Part shown: in pieces, positions 18,699-26,542 of the stretch | Position numbering within the stretch: the first letter of the stretch is position 1 | Layout: each line of letters begins with the position of its first letter | Origin: Alterileibacterium massiliense | Lineage (GTDB): Bacteria; Bacillota; Clostridia; Peptostreptococcales; Anaerovoracaceae | Direction of reading: 5' to 3' | NCBI RefSeq assembly: GCF_900104645.1 | Contig: NZ_FNWE01000002.1 | Location: forward strand, 201,289 to 265,288 | Length of the DNA: 64,000 nt | The notes under the pieces: generated by a model | Told to the model about the DNA's origin: nothing | The model's input: the letters and a program-made list of their open reading frames with translations, nothing else | The model's database searches: none | Translations under genes and position numbers: made by a program

Positions 18699-20090
18699 CT
18701 AGTCGTTATAAAAATTATCCCTGACGACCTCGAGCCTTTCTTTGTACATTTCATTATCCATAGCAGAAGAACATAAGTCGTAGCAATAGTCGAAAAAATC
18801 TCTGATTTGAGAGTGCATTGACTCACCAGCTACCAGATATATCATGCGAATACTCTTAAGTATTGCTTCAGATACGAGCGGGTCATTTTTGCCATAGTAG
18901 AGAATTTGATTAAAGGATAGATGAAGCTCCTCTTTTGCAGTATATCCAGTGTAGATAATTCTTGTATCCTCAGTTTTATTTAAAATCCTGTAAAAATGTT
19001 TTGCAGAAAATAGCTTACCTAGAAGTATGCCTATCTTTCGTACGGATTCAATTGCTGTATTAGGGTCGTTAATTCCAGGGCTAAGACCTTTCATTGCAAT
19101 TTCAACAAGATTTGTTATCTCGTGGTGGTAATCCTCCGTATCATTTTTTCTAACATTGATTAAAAGGCAGTCAGAAACCTTGTCAAGTATTTCATCAAAA
19201 GAGCTTATGTCGTTATTTGAATTAGCATCGACATATGAACTAGCAATATGCTCATCTTTTGAAGTGGGCTCAACATATAAACTGGCGATATGCTCATCTT
19301 TTAATAGAAATTCTCCAATCCTGCATCTAATTACCAAATCGCTGTCAATACCGTCAAGCACCTTGATTATTTCATCAGAACTTATGGAGTAAAAGTAGCC
19401 CGATTTAGAGGCAAAAATCTTATGCTCTTTTTTGCTTGAATCATCGTCCGATTTGCTTGAACTATTATCCGATTTGAGTGAACTGTCACTTGAGGTCTCA
19501 CACGATAGCTCAGCGTATAGGTCATCAGGAAATTCTGCATCTAGTTCAGTTTCAATCAGTTTTAATGCGTGAGCGTAGGTATTTTCGATGACATTAGAAA
19601 CCTTGATGTCGTTAAGTACTCTTTTTACAAAGAGAACAAAAGAAATCATGGCTATGACTGCATAAAAAATTGCAATTGTTCCTGAAATGAATGTATCATC
19701 AGAAGAAGCATTTTCTACGAGAAAAAGGGATAAAACCGTGTAAAAAAATCCCCCGATAAATACGCCAAAGAGACTTAAAACATGAGGCTTATCGATAAAA
19801 TCTTGAACTATTCTCGGCGTAAAAGAGTCAGAGTACTTATTTAAAACGGTAAGGATTGTTGTAAAAGTAAAGGTCGTTACGGTTAAAAAAGTTCCTGCTA
19901 ATGTTGAGAGAAAAGAGCTTGTCACCCCTGAAGAAAGCAGGAGAAAATTAGGCAGACCATCTTTAAACCCAGGGCATTTATAGTCGAGGAGCCATGTTAA
20001 AAAAAGAAGAACTAATGAAACAAGAGTCCAACCAGTTATGCGAATTATATTTCTGTTGTTTTCATATACTAGTTTTAAATTTTTAATCAT
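18699..20090 (-). CDS. DUF2254 family membrane protein
   Basis: 463 residues. Four membrane segments fill the N-terminal 160 residues, with the DUF2254 hallmark GVTSSFLSTLAGTFLTVTTF and SFTPRIVQDFIDKPHVLSLFG. A Ser/Asp-rich linker (about 205-225) follows, then a cytoplasmic domain including MKGLSPGINDPNTAIESV, also typical of the family. Function unknown. The linker holds a local repeat (SSDSSLKSDNSSSKSDDDSSKK) and a duplicated DEHIASLYV/DEHIASSYV unit. It converges with rarA and diverges from the DtxR gene. Confidence 0.85.
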   Translation of the reverse strand: MIKNLKLVYENNRNIIRITGWTLVSLVLLFLTWLLDYKCPGFKDGLPNFLLLSSGVTSSFLSTLAGTFLTVTTFTFTTILTVLNKYSDSFTPRIVQDFIDKPHVLSLFGVFIGGFFYTVLSLFLVENASSDDTFISGTIAIFYAVIAMISFVLFVKRVLNDIKVSNVIENTYAHALKLIETELDAEFPDDLYAELSCETSSDSSLKSDNSSSKSDDDSSKKEHKIFASKSGYFYSISSDEIIKVLDGIDSDLVIRCRIGEFLLKDEHIASLYVEPTSKDEHIASSYVDANSNNDISSFDEILDKVSDCLLINVRKNDTEDYHHEITNLVEIAMKGLSPGINDPNTAIESVRKIGILLGKLFSAKHFYRILNKTEDTRIIYTGYTAKEELHLSFNQILYYGKNDPLVSEAILKSIRMIYLVAGESMHSQIRDFFDYCYDLCSSAMDNEMYKERLEVVRDNFYND

Positions 20091-20290
20091 TTACAATCTC
20101 CTAAATCGACGCTTAAAAAGAAATTTATTTCGTTTTAGTTTTTGCAAAAATAAAAGCTAAAAATATAATTTATTTAAATCCTAATATATTATATATGAAA
20201 ATGTATAAATCTTCATCAATATTTAACAGTATATTTTCATAGCTTGTCGATAAACGATATGTAATGTTGTATAATGCTATGGAGGATAAT

Positions 20291-20341
20291 GTGATTAAGA
20301 AAAGCATCTTAATATATGGAGGAATGCTGAAAAATGGGTAA
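20291..20341 (+). CDS. Possible 16-codon leader ORF overlapping the DtxR-family gene
   Basis: GTG at 20291 has GGAGGA 5 bases upstream and opens 16 codons ending ...GGMLKNG at a TAA (20339-20341) that overlaps the start of the next gene by 8 bases. A TATAAT at 20270-20275 would start transcription at about the ribosome binding site. Translational coupling is possible; there is no proof it is translated. Confidence 0.25.
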   Translation: MIKKSILIYGGMLKNG

Positions 20342-20720
20342 TAAAGCAGGAAAGATTAAGAACACTGAGCAGTCGAGAGAAGATTATCTCGAGGCGGTAT
20401 ATAGAATTACAAAGGAAAATGGATATTGCAAATCAATTGATGTTGCAGAGCTCCTCTCGGTTAGCAGACCATCTGTTAGCGTTGCATTGCACAAGCTTGC
20501 AGAGGAGGGATATGTTCAATTTGATGAGCATAAGGATGTTAAATTGACAGAAAAGGGAAGAAGAATTGCCAGAGATATTTTTAATAGGCATCAATTCTTC
20601 AAGGCGTTATTGATAGATGCGGGAGTTAAGGAAGATAAAGCTGAGCAAGAAGCTTGCGAAATAGAGCACTGCGTAAGTAATGACACATTTAAGAAATTAA
20701 AAGATTTTTATGTAAAATAA
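20334..20720 (+). CDS. DtxR/MntR-family metal-dependent transcriptional regulator (short form)
   Basis: 128 residues. Winged helix (about 12-75): EDYLEAVYRI, IDVAELLSVSRPSVSVALHKLAEEGYV and LTEKGRRIA are classic DtxR/MntR. The dimer and metal domain (75-128) follows with HQFFKALLIDAGV and EACEIEHCVS, containing the Glu/His/Cys metal ligands. No SH3-like third domain, as in MntR. Its target is unknown; no metal transporter is next to it. A Fic gene follows 79 bases downstream. Confidence 0.88.
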   Translation: MGNKAGKIKNTEQSREDYLEAVYRITKENGYCKSIDVAELLSVSRPSVSVALHKLAEEGYVQFDEHKDVKLTEKGRRIARDIFNRHQFFKALLIDAGVKEDKAEQEACEIEHCVSNDTFKKLKDFYVK

Positions 20721-20799
20721 TTCATAAAAATAATATCGATAGATTGTCGATAGATTAACATAGGAGTAATAGAAGCTTAGTGGAAGATGGAGAGATGAC

Positions 20800-21408
20800 A
20801 TGGTCCTTGAGAATAAATTAGGTATTACAAATTCTGCGGAGCTTGCAAGAGAAGAAGAAAGGATAAGCAAGAAAAAAGCGGTATCGCTATTCAAAAATCC
20901 TGAATTTGACAACTTAGAGGTTGGTACTACTGACGCATTAATGGCGATTCACAAGCATCTATTTGAGGATATTTATGATTTTGCTGGAAAGCTTAGGACT
21001 GTAAATTTAGCGAAAGGCAATTTTAGATTTGCTCCGCTTATGTACTTAGAAAACTTGCTTGCAAATATAGATAAAATGCCTCAATCTACTTATGATGAGA
21101 TTGTAGAAAAATATGTTGAAATGAATATTGCACACCCTTTTCGTGAAGGAAATGGGCGAAGCATGAGGATTTGGCTCGATTTAATCTTAAAAAAAGAACT
21201 CGGGCAGGTTGTAGATTGGAGCAAGGTTAATAAGGAAGATTATTTGCTTGCTATGGAACGAAGCCCTATTAAGGACACAGAGATAAAAGTTCTTCTAAAA
21301 TCTGCATTAACGAATGAGGTGGATAGCAGAGAAGTATATGTCAAGGGAATAGACCATAGCTATTTTTACGAAGGATATACATCATTCAACGCAGAAGATT
21401 TATGCTAG
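20800..21408 (+). CDS. Fic-domain protein with C-terminal autoinhibitory motif (class III type)
   Basis: 202 residues. The active-site loop HPFREGNGRSMR (His112) is a full match to HPFx[D/E]GNGRxxR, so AMP-transfer (AMPylation) activity is expected. An (S/T)xxxE(G/N) motif, SYFYEG, at Ser187-Glu191-Gly192 near the C-terminus fits the inhibitory helix of class III Fic proteins such as Neisseria NmFic, which is relieved by autoAMPylation. No separate antitoxin-like gene is adjacent. ATG 20800 has GGAGAG 5 bases upstream. Targets in NmFic-like enzymes include GyrB; here this is only inference. Confidence 0.9.
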   Translation: MVLENKLGITNSAELAREEERISKKKAVSLFKNPEFDNLEVGTTDALMAIHKHLFEDIYDFAGKLRTVNLAKGNFRFAPLMYLENLLANIDKMPQSTYDEIVEKYVEMNIAHPFREGNGRSMRIWLDLILKKELGQVVDWSKVNKEDYLLAMERSPIKDTEIKVLLKSALTNEVDSREVYVKGIDHSYFYEGYTSFNAEDLC

Positions 21409-21447
21409 TGGTATGGAATTGATATATATTAAATAAAAATCTTAAAT

Positions 21448-22854
21448 TTAGTGGAAGATGGCTTTGACTTCGGTAAATTCAAGAATTCCAAGTTCTCCGC
21501 CTTCTCGCCCTAGGCCACTTTGCTTATAACCTCCGAATGGAGCACCCGTTATAAAAGGGCTGGCATTTATGTGAACATTGCCTGCCTTTAATTTTTTTGC
21601 AATTGAAAGAGCTTCTGTTTCATCGCCAAAGATACAAGAAGATAGCCCATATGGAGAGTCATTACATTTTTTTATTGCATATTCCAAATCGTCATATGTT
21701 ATAACGGAGAGCACTGGACCAAAAATTTCTGCCTTTGCAATTTCCATATCATCGCTAACATCAAATAAAACGCATGGATTTATAAATGTATCTGAAAGAG
21801 AGAAATCGTTTGATTTGCAAGTTATCATCTTTGCCCCCTCAGATAGGGCAGAATTAACATATGAGCGAACAATTTTGGACTGTTCTAAGGAACTCATAGA
21901 GCCAAGTTTAAAATTTGGGTCAAGCGGATTCCCAGAGACATATTTATCTATTCTATCTCTAATTAAATCAAGAATCTTTTCTTTTGAAGAAATCGGCACA
22001 TACATCCTTGTAAAAGCAGAGCAGGTTTGCCCTGAATTTAAAAAACAGGAATCAAGCACGGTATCTACAGCGAGAGAGTAGTCTGCATTTTCAAGCACTA
22101 GGCATGGAGATTTACCGCCAAGCTCAAGAGAAACCTTTTTCACTGTGCTTGCAGAATGGATAATAATATCTTTTCCCACGGCAGTTGAGCCGGTAAAAGA
22201 GACCATATCTATCTTCTCGTGTTCAGCCATTCTTTTTCCTATGAGCGAGCCACTACCTGTAATTAAATTAAAAACTCCTTTAGGTAGATTTGCCAAACGG
22301 ACAGCTTCAGCAAAGTAAAAGGCTGACATTGGAGTGATAGACGCGGGCTTTAGTATTACAGTATTTCCACAAATTAGAGCGGGTATAACTTTAAGGACTA
22401 ATTGATATAAAGGGTAGTTCCAAGGGCAGATACACGCGACGATCCCAAAAGGCTCCCTTCTTAAAGTGTATCCATCATATCTTTTTTCAAAATCTATTTT
22501 TTTTGCGAAATCAAGTAGAGAACTAAACTCGTCAATAGATGATATTACCTGAGATTCATAGGAAAAGGAAACTGGGCAGCCTAGCTCTTTTACTATCACA
22601 CTGGTAAGTTCTTGCGAAAACTTAGTTAATTCATGAAGTAGACTATCCAAATAATCAAGTCTATCTGTAAGAGATAAACCGCTCCATGTGGCAAAAGCTT
22701 TGTCTGCAGAGGAGATGGCAAAATTTAAATCGTTTATGTTCGCTGATGGAACATGGGCAATAAAGGAATTATCTGCAGGATTCGTAACTTCAATAAAAGT
22801 ATCAGAAGATGAATTAACCCATTTTCCATCTATAAAAAGCTTTTTATAATCCAT
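21448..22854 (-). CDS. NAD(P)-dependent aldehyde dehydrogenase
   Basis: 468 residues, a complete ALDH-superfamily enzyme oxidising an aldehyde to the acid. Motifs: PWNYPLYQLVLKVIPAL (cofactor site), GFTGST-equivalent VSFTGSTAVG, catalytic Glu in ELGGKSP, catalytic Cys in NSGQTCSAF, and EIFGPVLSV. The substrate cannot be read from sequence. It follows the GntR gene in the same direction but a terminator (22937-22967) lies between, so it has its own promoter or is expressed by read-through. It may handle aldehydes derived from the 2-oxoacids of the upstream oxidoreductase. Confidence 0.9.
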   Translation of the reverse strand: MDYKKLFIDGKWVNSSSDTFIEVTNPADNSFIAHVPSANINDLNFAISSADKAFATWSGLSLTDRLDYLDSLLHELTKFSQELTSVIVKELGCPVSFSYESQVISSIDEFSSLLDFAKKIDFEKRYDGYTLRREPFGIVACICPWNYPLYQLVLKVIPALICGNTVILKPASITPMSAFYFAEAVRLANLPKGVFNLITGSGSLIGKRMAEHEKIDMVSFTGSTAVGKDIIIHSASTVKKVSLELGGKSPCLVLENADYSLAVDTVLDSCFLNSGQTCSAFTRMYVPISSKEKILDLIRDRIDKYVSGNPLDPNFKLGSMSSLEQSKIVRSYVNSALSEGAKMITCKSNDFSLSDTFINPCVLFDVSDDMEIAKAEIFGPVLSVITYDDLEYAIKKCNDSPYGLSSCIFGDETEALSIAKKLKAGNVHINASPFITGAPFGGYKQSGLGREGGELGILEFTEVKAIFH

Positions 22855-22936
22855 TTTACCCTCTCTTTCATATTTAAATCATATTTAAATTTCAAATACT
22901 AAAAAACAAGAATAAGATTTAAAAAATTAGATTTAG

Positions 22937-22967
22937 AAAAAACGAGCACTAATTAAATGCTCGTTTT
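22937..22967 (-). terminator. Terminator after the GntR-family gene
   Basis: On the minus strand: arms AAAACGAGCA and TGCTCGTTTT, nine-base loop, then six T. It separates the GntR gene from the aldehyde dehydrogenase. Confidence 0.8.
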
Positions 22968-22988
22968 AGAATTATTAATTATGAAAAA

Positions 22989-23630
22989 TTAAATCATATC
23001 CATGTGAGCCGTCTGCCAGTGATTATTTATCAAGAAATTTCTTAATTCCATAGATTTTTTATCTTTTATTAAGTTTAAAATTTCTCGGTGTTCCTCATTC
23101 AATTTCGCTAATACAGGGAATAATCTATCAGCTTCAGATGAATGATAAAGATATGTTGGTATACTAGCCTTTACCTGTTCAAGAATCCTAATAAGAGCAT
23201 CATTGCCGCATTTATTAACATAGACGCCATGAAAAGCTTCTTGATGATGATTATACTTATCAAATTTTTTGTATTTGATGTCAATATCCATCAAGTCTAT
23301 ATATTCACTCATGGCGAGATAATCGTCTTTATTCAATAAATCTATTGCCAGTAAAGCTGCATTTGCATCTAGGATTGCTATTACATAGTAAGTATCAAGC
23401 TTTGTCTTTAAATCAAATTCTCTAATTTTGTATCCCTTTTGAGGAACCTTCTCTAGCAAATCTGTCGCAGATAGATGAATCAAAGCTTCTCTCACAGGAG
23501 TTCTGCTTACATTTAACTCTTCGCACAATTTTGCTTCTGAAATAATGGAGTCTTTATCATAAAGATTATATCGAATTCGTCTAAGAAGCTCATTTTCTAT
23601 TTGCTCTTTTGTAGAACTGGAAACACCCAC
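22989..23630 (-). CDS. GntR-family transcriptional regulator (FadR/FCD type)
   Basis: 213 residues, starting at GTG behind GGAGG; an upstream ATG is out of frame. GntR winged helix at 8-72 (SIISEAKLCEELNVSRTPVREALIHL), then the all-helical FCD effector domain with metal-binding His/Asp positions (HHQEAFHGVYVNKCGN, NEEHREIL). Such regulators sense organic acids. It follows the oxidoreductase genes by 83 bases, and a TTGTATACAA palindrome typical of FCD regulators sits upstream of that operon, so it likely controls it. Confidence 0.9.
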   Translation of the reverse strand: MGVSSSTKEQIENELLRRIRYNLYDKDSIISEAKLCEELNVSRTPVREALIHLSATDLLEKVPQKGYKIREFDLKTKLDTYYVIAILDANAALLAIDLLNKDDYLAMSEYIDLMDIDIKYKKFDKYNHHQEAFHGVYVNKCGNDALIRILEQVKASIPTYLYHSSEADRLFPVLAKLNEEHREILNLIKDKKSMELRNFLINNHWQTAHMDMI

Positions 23631-23669
23631 GATGTCATACCTCCAAATAAAATGTTATTTCTTAGACCT

Positions 23670-23698
23670 AATTTATCACATATTCCATCTTATATCAA
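23670..23698 (-). promoter_or_regulatory. Predicted promoter of the GntR-family gene
   Basis: On the minus strand: TTGATA (23698-23693), 17-base spacer, TAAATT (23675-23670) preceded by TG (extended -10). It lies in the 83-base gap after the gamma subunit, so the regulator can be made independently. Confidence 0.5.
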
Positions 23699-23713
23699 TT
23701 TATATCAATCGTG

Positions 23714-24253
23714 TTAAATACTATCATAGCCTGCTTTTAAGGCAGCTGTGTTTAAAGAGTTAAATTTCTCCTTACCCTTATCTGTAAAATACTTAGTCAT
23801 TGCATCATTATATTCATCAAAGGTAAGGACAGCAGTTTTTTTGAGGACGGCACCGATCATTGCTATATTTGCCCCTTTAGAATTTCCGGCTTGCTCAGCA
23901 AGTTTTTCCGTATCGACTTTTACCACAGTGATGTCATCCCGATAGCATCTTTTTTCATCAACCAAAGAGGAATTGACAAATAAAAAACCTCCAGGAACAA
24001 CTTGCTTTTCAAATTTTGCTATTGCAGGCTCATTTAAAGTTACCAAAATGTCTATTTTTTTTACATATGGGCTCGCAATATCGGTATCACTAGCCTTAAC
24101 CATGCAGTTAGCAGTTCCGCCACGCATTTCCGAACCATATGATGGATACCAAGTTATATTTTTCCCGTTGTGATGAAAAGCATAAGCCATCAATAGGCCT
24201 GTAGTAAGTACACCTTGACCACCAAAACCTGAACAAATTATTCCTATATTCAT
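23714..24253 (-). CDS. 2-oxoacid:ferredoxin oxidoreductase gamma subunit (module 1)
   Basis: 179 residues of the POR gamma family: GFGGQGVLTTGLLMA at the N-terminus, PSYGSEMRGGTANC and GFLFVNSSLV. Part of a four-subunit enzyme that oxidatively decarboxylates a 2-oxoacid to acyl-CoA and reduces ferredoxin. Its ATG overlaps the stop of the beta subunit (ATGA), indicating translational coupling. The paralog in module 2 is at 43163. Confidence 0.93.
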   Translation of the reverse strand: MNIGIICSGFGGQGVLTTGLLMAYAFHHNGKNITWYPSYGSEMRGGTANCMVKASDTDIASPYVKKIDILVTLNEPAIAKFEKQVVPGGFLFVNSSLVDEKRCYRDDITVVKVDTEKLAEQAGNSKGANIAMIGAVLKKTAVLTFDEYNDAMTKYFTDKGKEKFNSLNTAALKAGYDSI

Positions 24254-24987
24254 AATACTACACCATCCTTTATAAATTCTCCAAGAGCGAATACATTTTT
24301 AACGGTTTCATTCATGTGCTTTATAGCATCTAGTGGTGTGACATTCCAGTTTGTAGGACATGGAGATAAAACTTCTATCAGAGAAAATCCCTTGCCTTCC
24401 ATTTGATTTTTTATGCCATTAGCAATATATTTTTTAGTCTTGCTTATTTCTGCAGGGCTGTCCACGCTTCCCCTTGCTAGATAAGCTATATCAAAGCTCT
24501 TTAATACCTTTGTTACATCGAATGGAGAGCCACTGAGATTTATATCTCTTCCAAGCGGAGTTGAGGTGGTTTTTTGCCCATTTAAGGTTGTAGGTGCCAT
24601 TTGACCTCCTGTCATGCCGAAAACTTGATTGTTTACAACGATAACAGTTATATTTTCATTTCTTATTGCACTCCACATTGTATGTGCCATGCCGATAGAG
24701 TAAGCAGCACCGTCACCGTGGTAAGCAACTACGAGGTTATCTTTTCTTGATCTTTTTACACCGATTGCAGTAGGAAGAACGCGACCATGTGCAGCACCTA
24801 CAAAATCACAATCCGTTGAATACATAAAAAGAGAACAACAAGCTACATCAACTACTGTAATCAATTTTTCTTCATATCCCATTTCTACAGCATTTTCAAA
24901 CAAAGTTCTTCCTATAATTCCGTGACCGCAGCCGGGGCAAAAGGAAGTTTTGCCATTCATCATAAATTCAGGTGCTTTAAGGTTCAT
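24250..24987 (-). CDS. 2-oxoacid:ferredoxin oxidoreductase beta subunit, thiamine-diphosphate binding (module 1)
   Basis: 245 residues. FCPGCGHGIIGR at the N-terminus and the TPP/Mg motif GDGAAYSIG followed by NNQVFGMTGGQMAPTT are typical of the beta chain. It carries the cofactor that attacks the 2-oxoacid. It overlaps the 3' end of the alpha gene by 11 bases, with AAAGGAGG inside the alpha coding region. Confidence 0.93.
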   Translation of the reverse strand: MNLKAPEFMMNGKTSFCPGCGHGIIGRTLFENAVEMGYEEKLITVVDVACCSLFMYSTDCDFVGAAHGRVLPTAIGVKRSRKDNLVVAYHGDGAAYSIGMAHTMWSAIRNENITVIVVNNQVFGMTGGQMAPTTLNGQKTTSTPLGRDINLSGSPFDVTKVLKSFDIAYLARGSVDSPAEISKTKKYIANGIKNQMEGKGFSLIEVLSPCPTNWNVTPLDAIKHMNETVKNVFALGEFIKDGVVL

Positions 24988-26080
24988 ATACCAATTCCTC
25001 CTTTGCTTCGTCTAGTATTATTTTGTTTGCTATTTCCACTACCTTTTCACTTTCAGGTACATCTACAGAGCTTAGATAAGCATATATAGGAAGTTTGCCT
25101 TTAGAAGCAACAACAACATCTGATTTAAGCTGAGCGGATATACTCATTTCTACGAGAAGTAGGGCTTTGCAGTCCTTAGAAATTTCATCAAAAGCTTTTA
25201 CAGGGAAAGGGGTAGCGGTTTTAAGCCTTATAAGGCCTAATTTAAGTCCGGATTCACGGGCGAGCTCTGTAGCTTCTTTACAAATCCTTGAGCTTATACC
25301 ATAAGCAACTGTTACGATTTCAGCATCTTCTACATTGATTGATTCCCAGCGTTGCTCATTTTCTGCAATTTTCTTAATCTTATCGGCATATATAGCTTCG
25401 TATCCGTAATACCCGCCTTCACAGAAATACGATACATTAGTTATTTTTCTAGGCTCAGAACCTTTTTTTCTGCCTTTTACGCTCCAATCATATTTATTTA
25501 TATCGTGTTCACTTAACTCAGGGAAAGTAACGCCTTCCATCATCTGACCTATAGCTGCATCGGAAAGAATTAAAACAGGATGACGATATTTCTCAGAAAG
25601 CTCATATGCTAAATACACAAATTCTACAGTTTCTTGCACTGAAGCAGGCGTTAAAGTTATTACCATCGTATCTCCGTGACCATTTCCCTTTGTAGCAAGT
25701 TCATAATCACTTTGGCTTTGGAAAATATCACCAAGACCGCTTCCAAGTCTTGCGACATCTATAATAACTGCGGGCAAATCTGCAGCAACCAAATATGAGA
25801 TGCCTTCTTGAAGAAGAGAAAAGCCAGGGCCTGCCGAACTTGTTAGAACCCTTTCTCCAGCAGCACTTGCACCGTAAATCATATTTATCCCTGCAAGCTC
25901 ATCTTCTGTCTGTATAAATTCTCCTCCTACTTCGGGCATTCGCCATGATAAATATTCAAGGACTTCTGTCTGAGGTGTAATTGGATACCCGCTATAGAAT
26001 CTACAACCGGCACGAATAGCAGCTTCTGCGAGTGCTTCATTTCCTTTCATAATTACAGAATCATTGCTTTTTTTGTTCAT
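24977..26080 (-). CDS. vorB: 2-oxoacid:ferredoxin oxidoreductase alpha subunit, VorB-type (module 1)
   Basis: 367 residues from ATG 26080, preceded by AGAAGGGGGAAA; an in-frame GTG at 26110 lies inside the end of the ferredoxin gene and has no ribosome binding site. Motifs: MKGNEALAEAAIRAGCRFYSGYPITPQTEVLEY, SSAGPGFSLLQEG, and the C-terminal domain AYGISSRICKEATELA. Most like the 3-methyl-2-oxobutanoate (branched-chain) VorB chains, but 2-oxoglutarate cannot be excluded. The gene order delta-alpha-beta-gamma is shared with module 2. Confidence 0.92.
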   Translation of the reverse strand: MNKKSNDSVIMKGNEALAEAAIRAGCRFYSGYPITPQTEVLEYLSWRMPEVGGEFIQTEDELAGINMIYGASAAGERVLTSSAGPGFSLLQEGISYLVAADLPAVIIDVARLGSGLGDIFQSQSDYELATKGNGHGDTMVITLTPASVQETVEFVYLAYELSEKYRHPVLILSDAAIGQMMEGVTFPELSEHDINKYDWSVKGRKKGSEPRKITNVSYFCEGGYYGYEAIYADKIKKIAENEQRWESINVEDAEIVTVAYGISSRICKEATELARESGLKLGLIRLKTATPFPVKAFDEISKDCKALLLVEMSISAQLKSDVVVASKGKLPIYAYLSSVDVPESEKVVEIANKIILDEAKEELVYEP

Positions 26081-26096
26081 ATAGCATTTCCCCCTT

Positions 26097-26312
26097 CTAA
26101 TTCTTGTCACGAATAACTGTTAACGCGTAATCAGGACACATGGTATAGCAGATTCCGCAAGCTATGCACTCGTCATCATTAATAACTATTGTTTCATAAC
26201 CACTTTCATTAGTGTGTCCGCTTTTGCTTATGGCATTTTTCGGGCAGTAATAAAAACAATAATGGCAACCCTTGCAACGAGACGAATCATACAACACTTT
26301 TTTATTGCTCAT
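26097..26312 (-). CDS. 2-[4Fe-4S] ferredoxin-type delta subunit of the oxidoreductase (module 1)
   Basis: 71 residues from ATG 26312, with GGGAGG 8 bases upstream; the in-frame GTG three codons earlier overlaps that site. Two cluster motifs: CKGCHYCFYYCP and CIACGICYTMCP. It takes electrons from the thiamine active site to free ferredoxin. First gene of the minus-strand operon. Confidence 0.92.
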   Translation of the reverse strand: MSNKKVLYDSSRCKGCHYCFYYCPKNAISKSGHTNESGYETIVINDDECIACGICYTMCPDYALTVIRDKN

Positions 26313-26338
26313 AGACAGCACCTCCCAACAGAGTCAAG

Positions 26339-26348
26339 TTGTATACAA
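26339..26348. promoter_or_regulatory. Candidate GntR/FCD operator TTGTATACAA
   Basis: A perfect 10-base palindrome 27 bases upstream of the ferredoxin-subunit start. It fits the FadR-subfamily pattern TNGTNNACNA. Its place between the likely promoter and the ribosome binding site suits repression by the GntR protein encoded in the same run. Confidence 0.5.
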
Positions 26349-26459
26349 GTATTATTTAATTTAAATACAATACAATAAAACTCTAAAACCTTTAAAAATC
26401 AACGATAGTATAAACAAATATAAGTATAATTAAAAATTAATAAATATACATATATAATC

Positions 26460-26488
26460 TTGACTATAGTTTAATACAAGGATACAAT
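26460..26488 (+). promoter_or_regulatory. Predicted promoter of the dehydrogenase-synthetase operon (module 1)
   Basis: TTGACT (26460-26465), 17-base spacer, TACAAT (26483-26488). Predicted leader of about 48 bases ends in AAGGAGG before ATG 26543. It is divergent from the oxidoreductase operon. Confidence 0.65.
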
Positions 26489-26542
26489 AATAACAAGTAC
26501 TTTATTAAAATAAAATGAACATAGATTTAAGGAGGTAAACAA

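Noticed and set aside
26475-26490. AAGGATACAATA shared with the pduL upstream region (35116-35127) as a common operator
   Set aside because: It overlaps a -10 element in one case and the other copy is in opposite orientation to its gene; too short to separate from chance.
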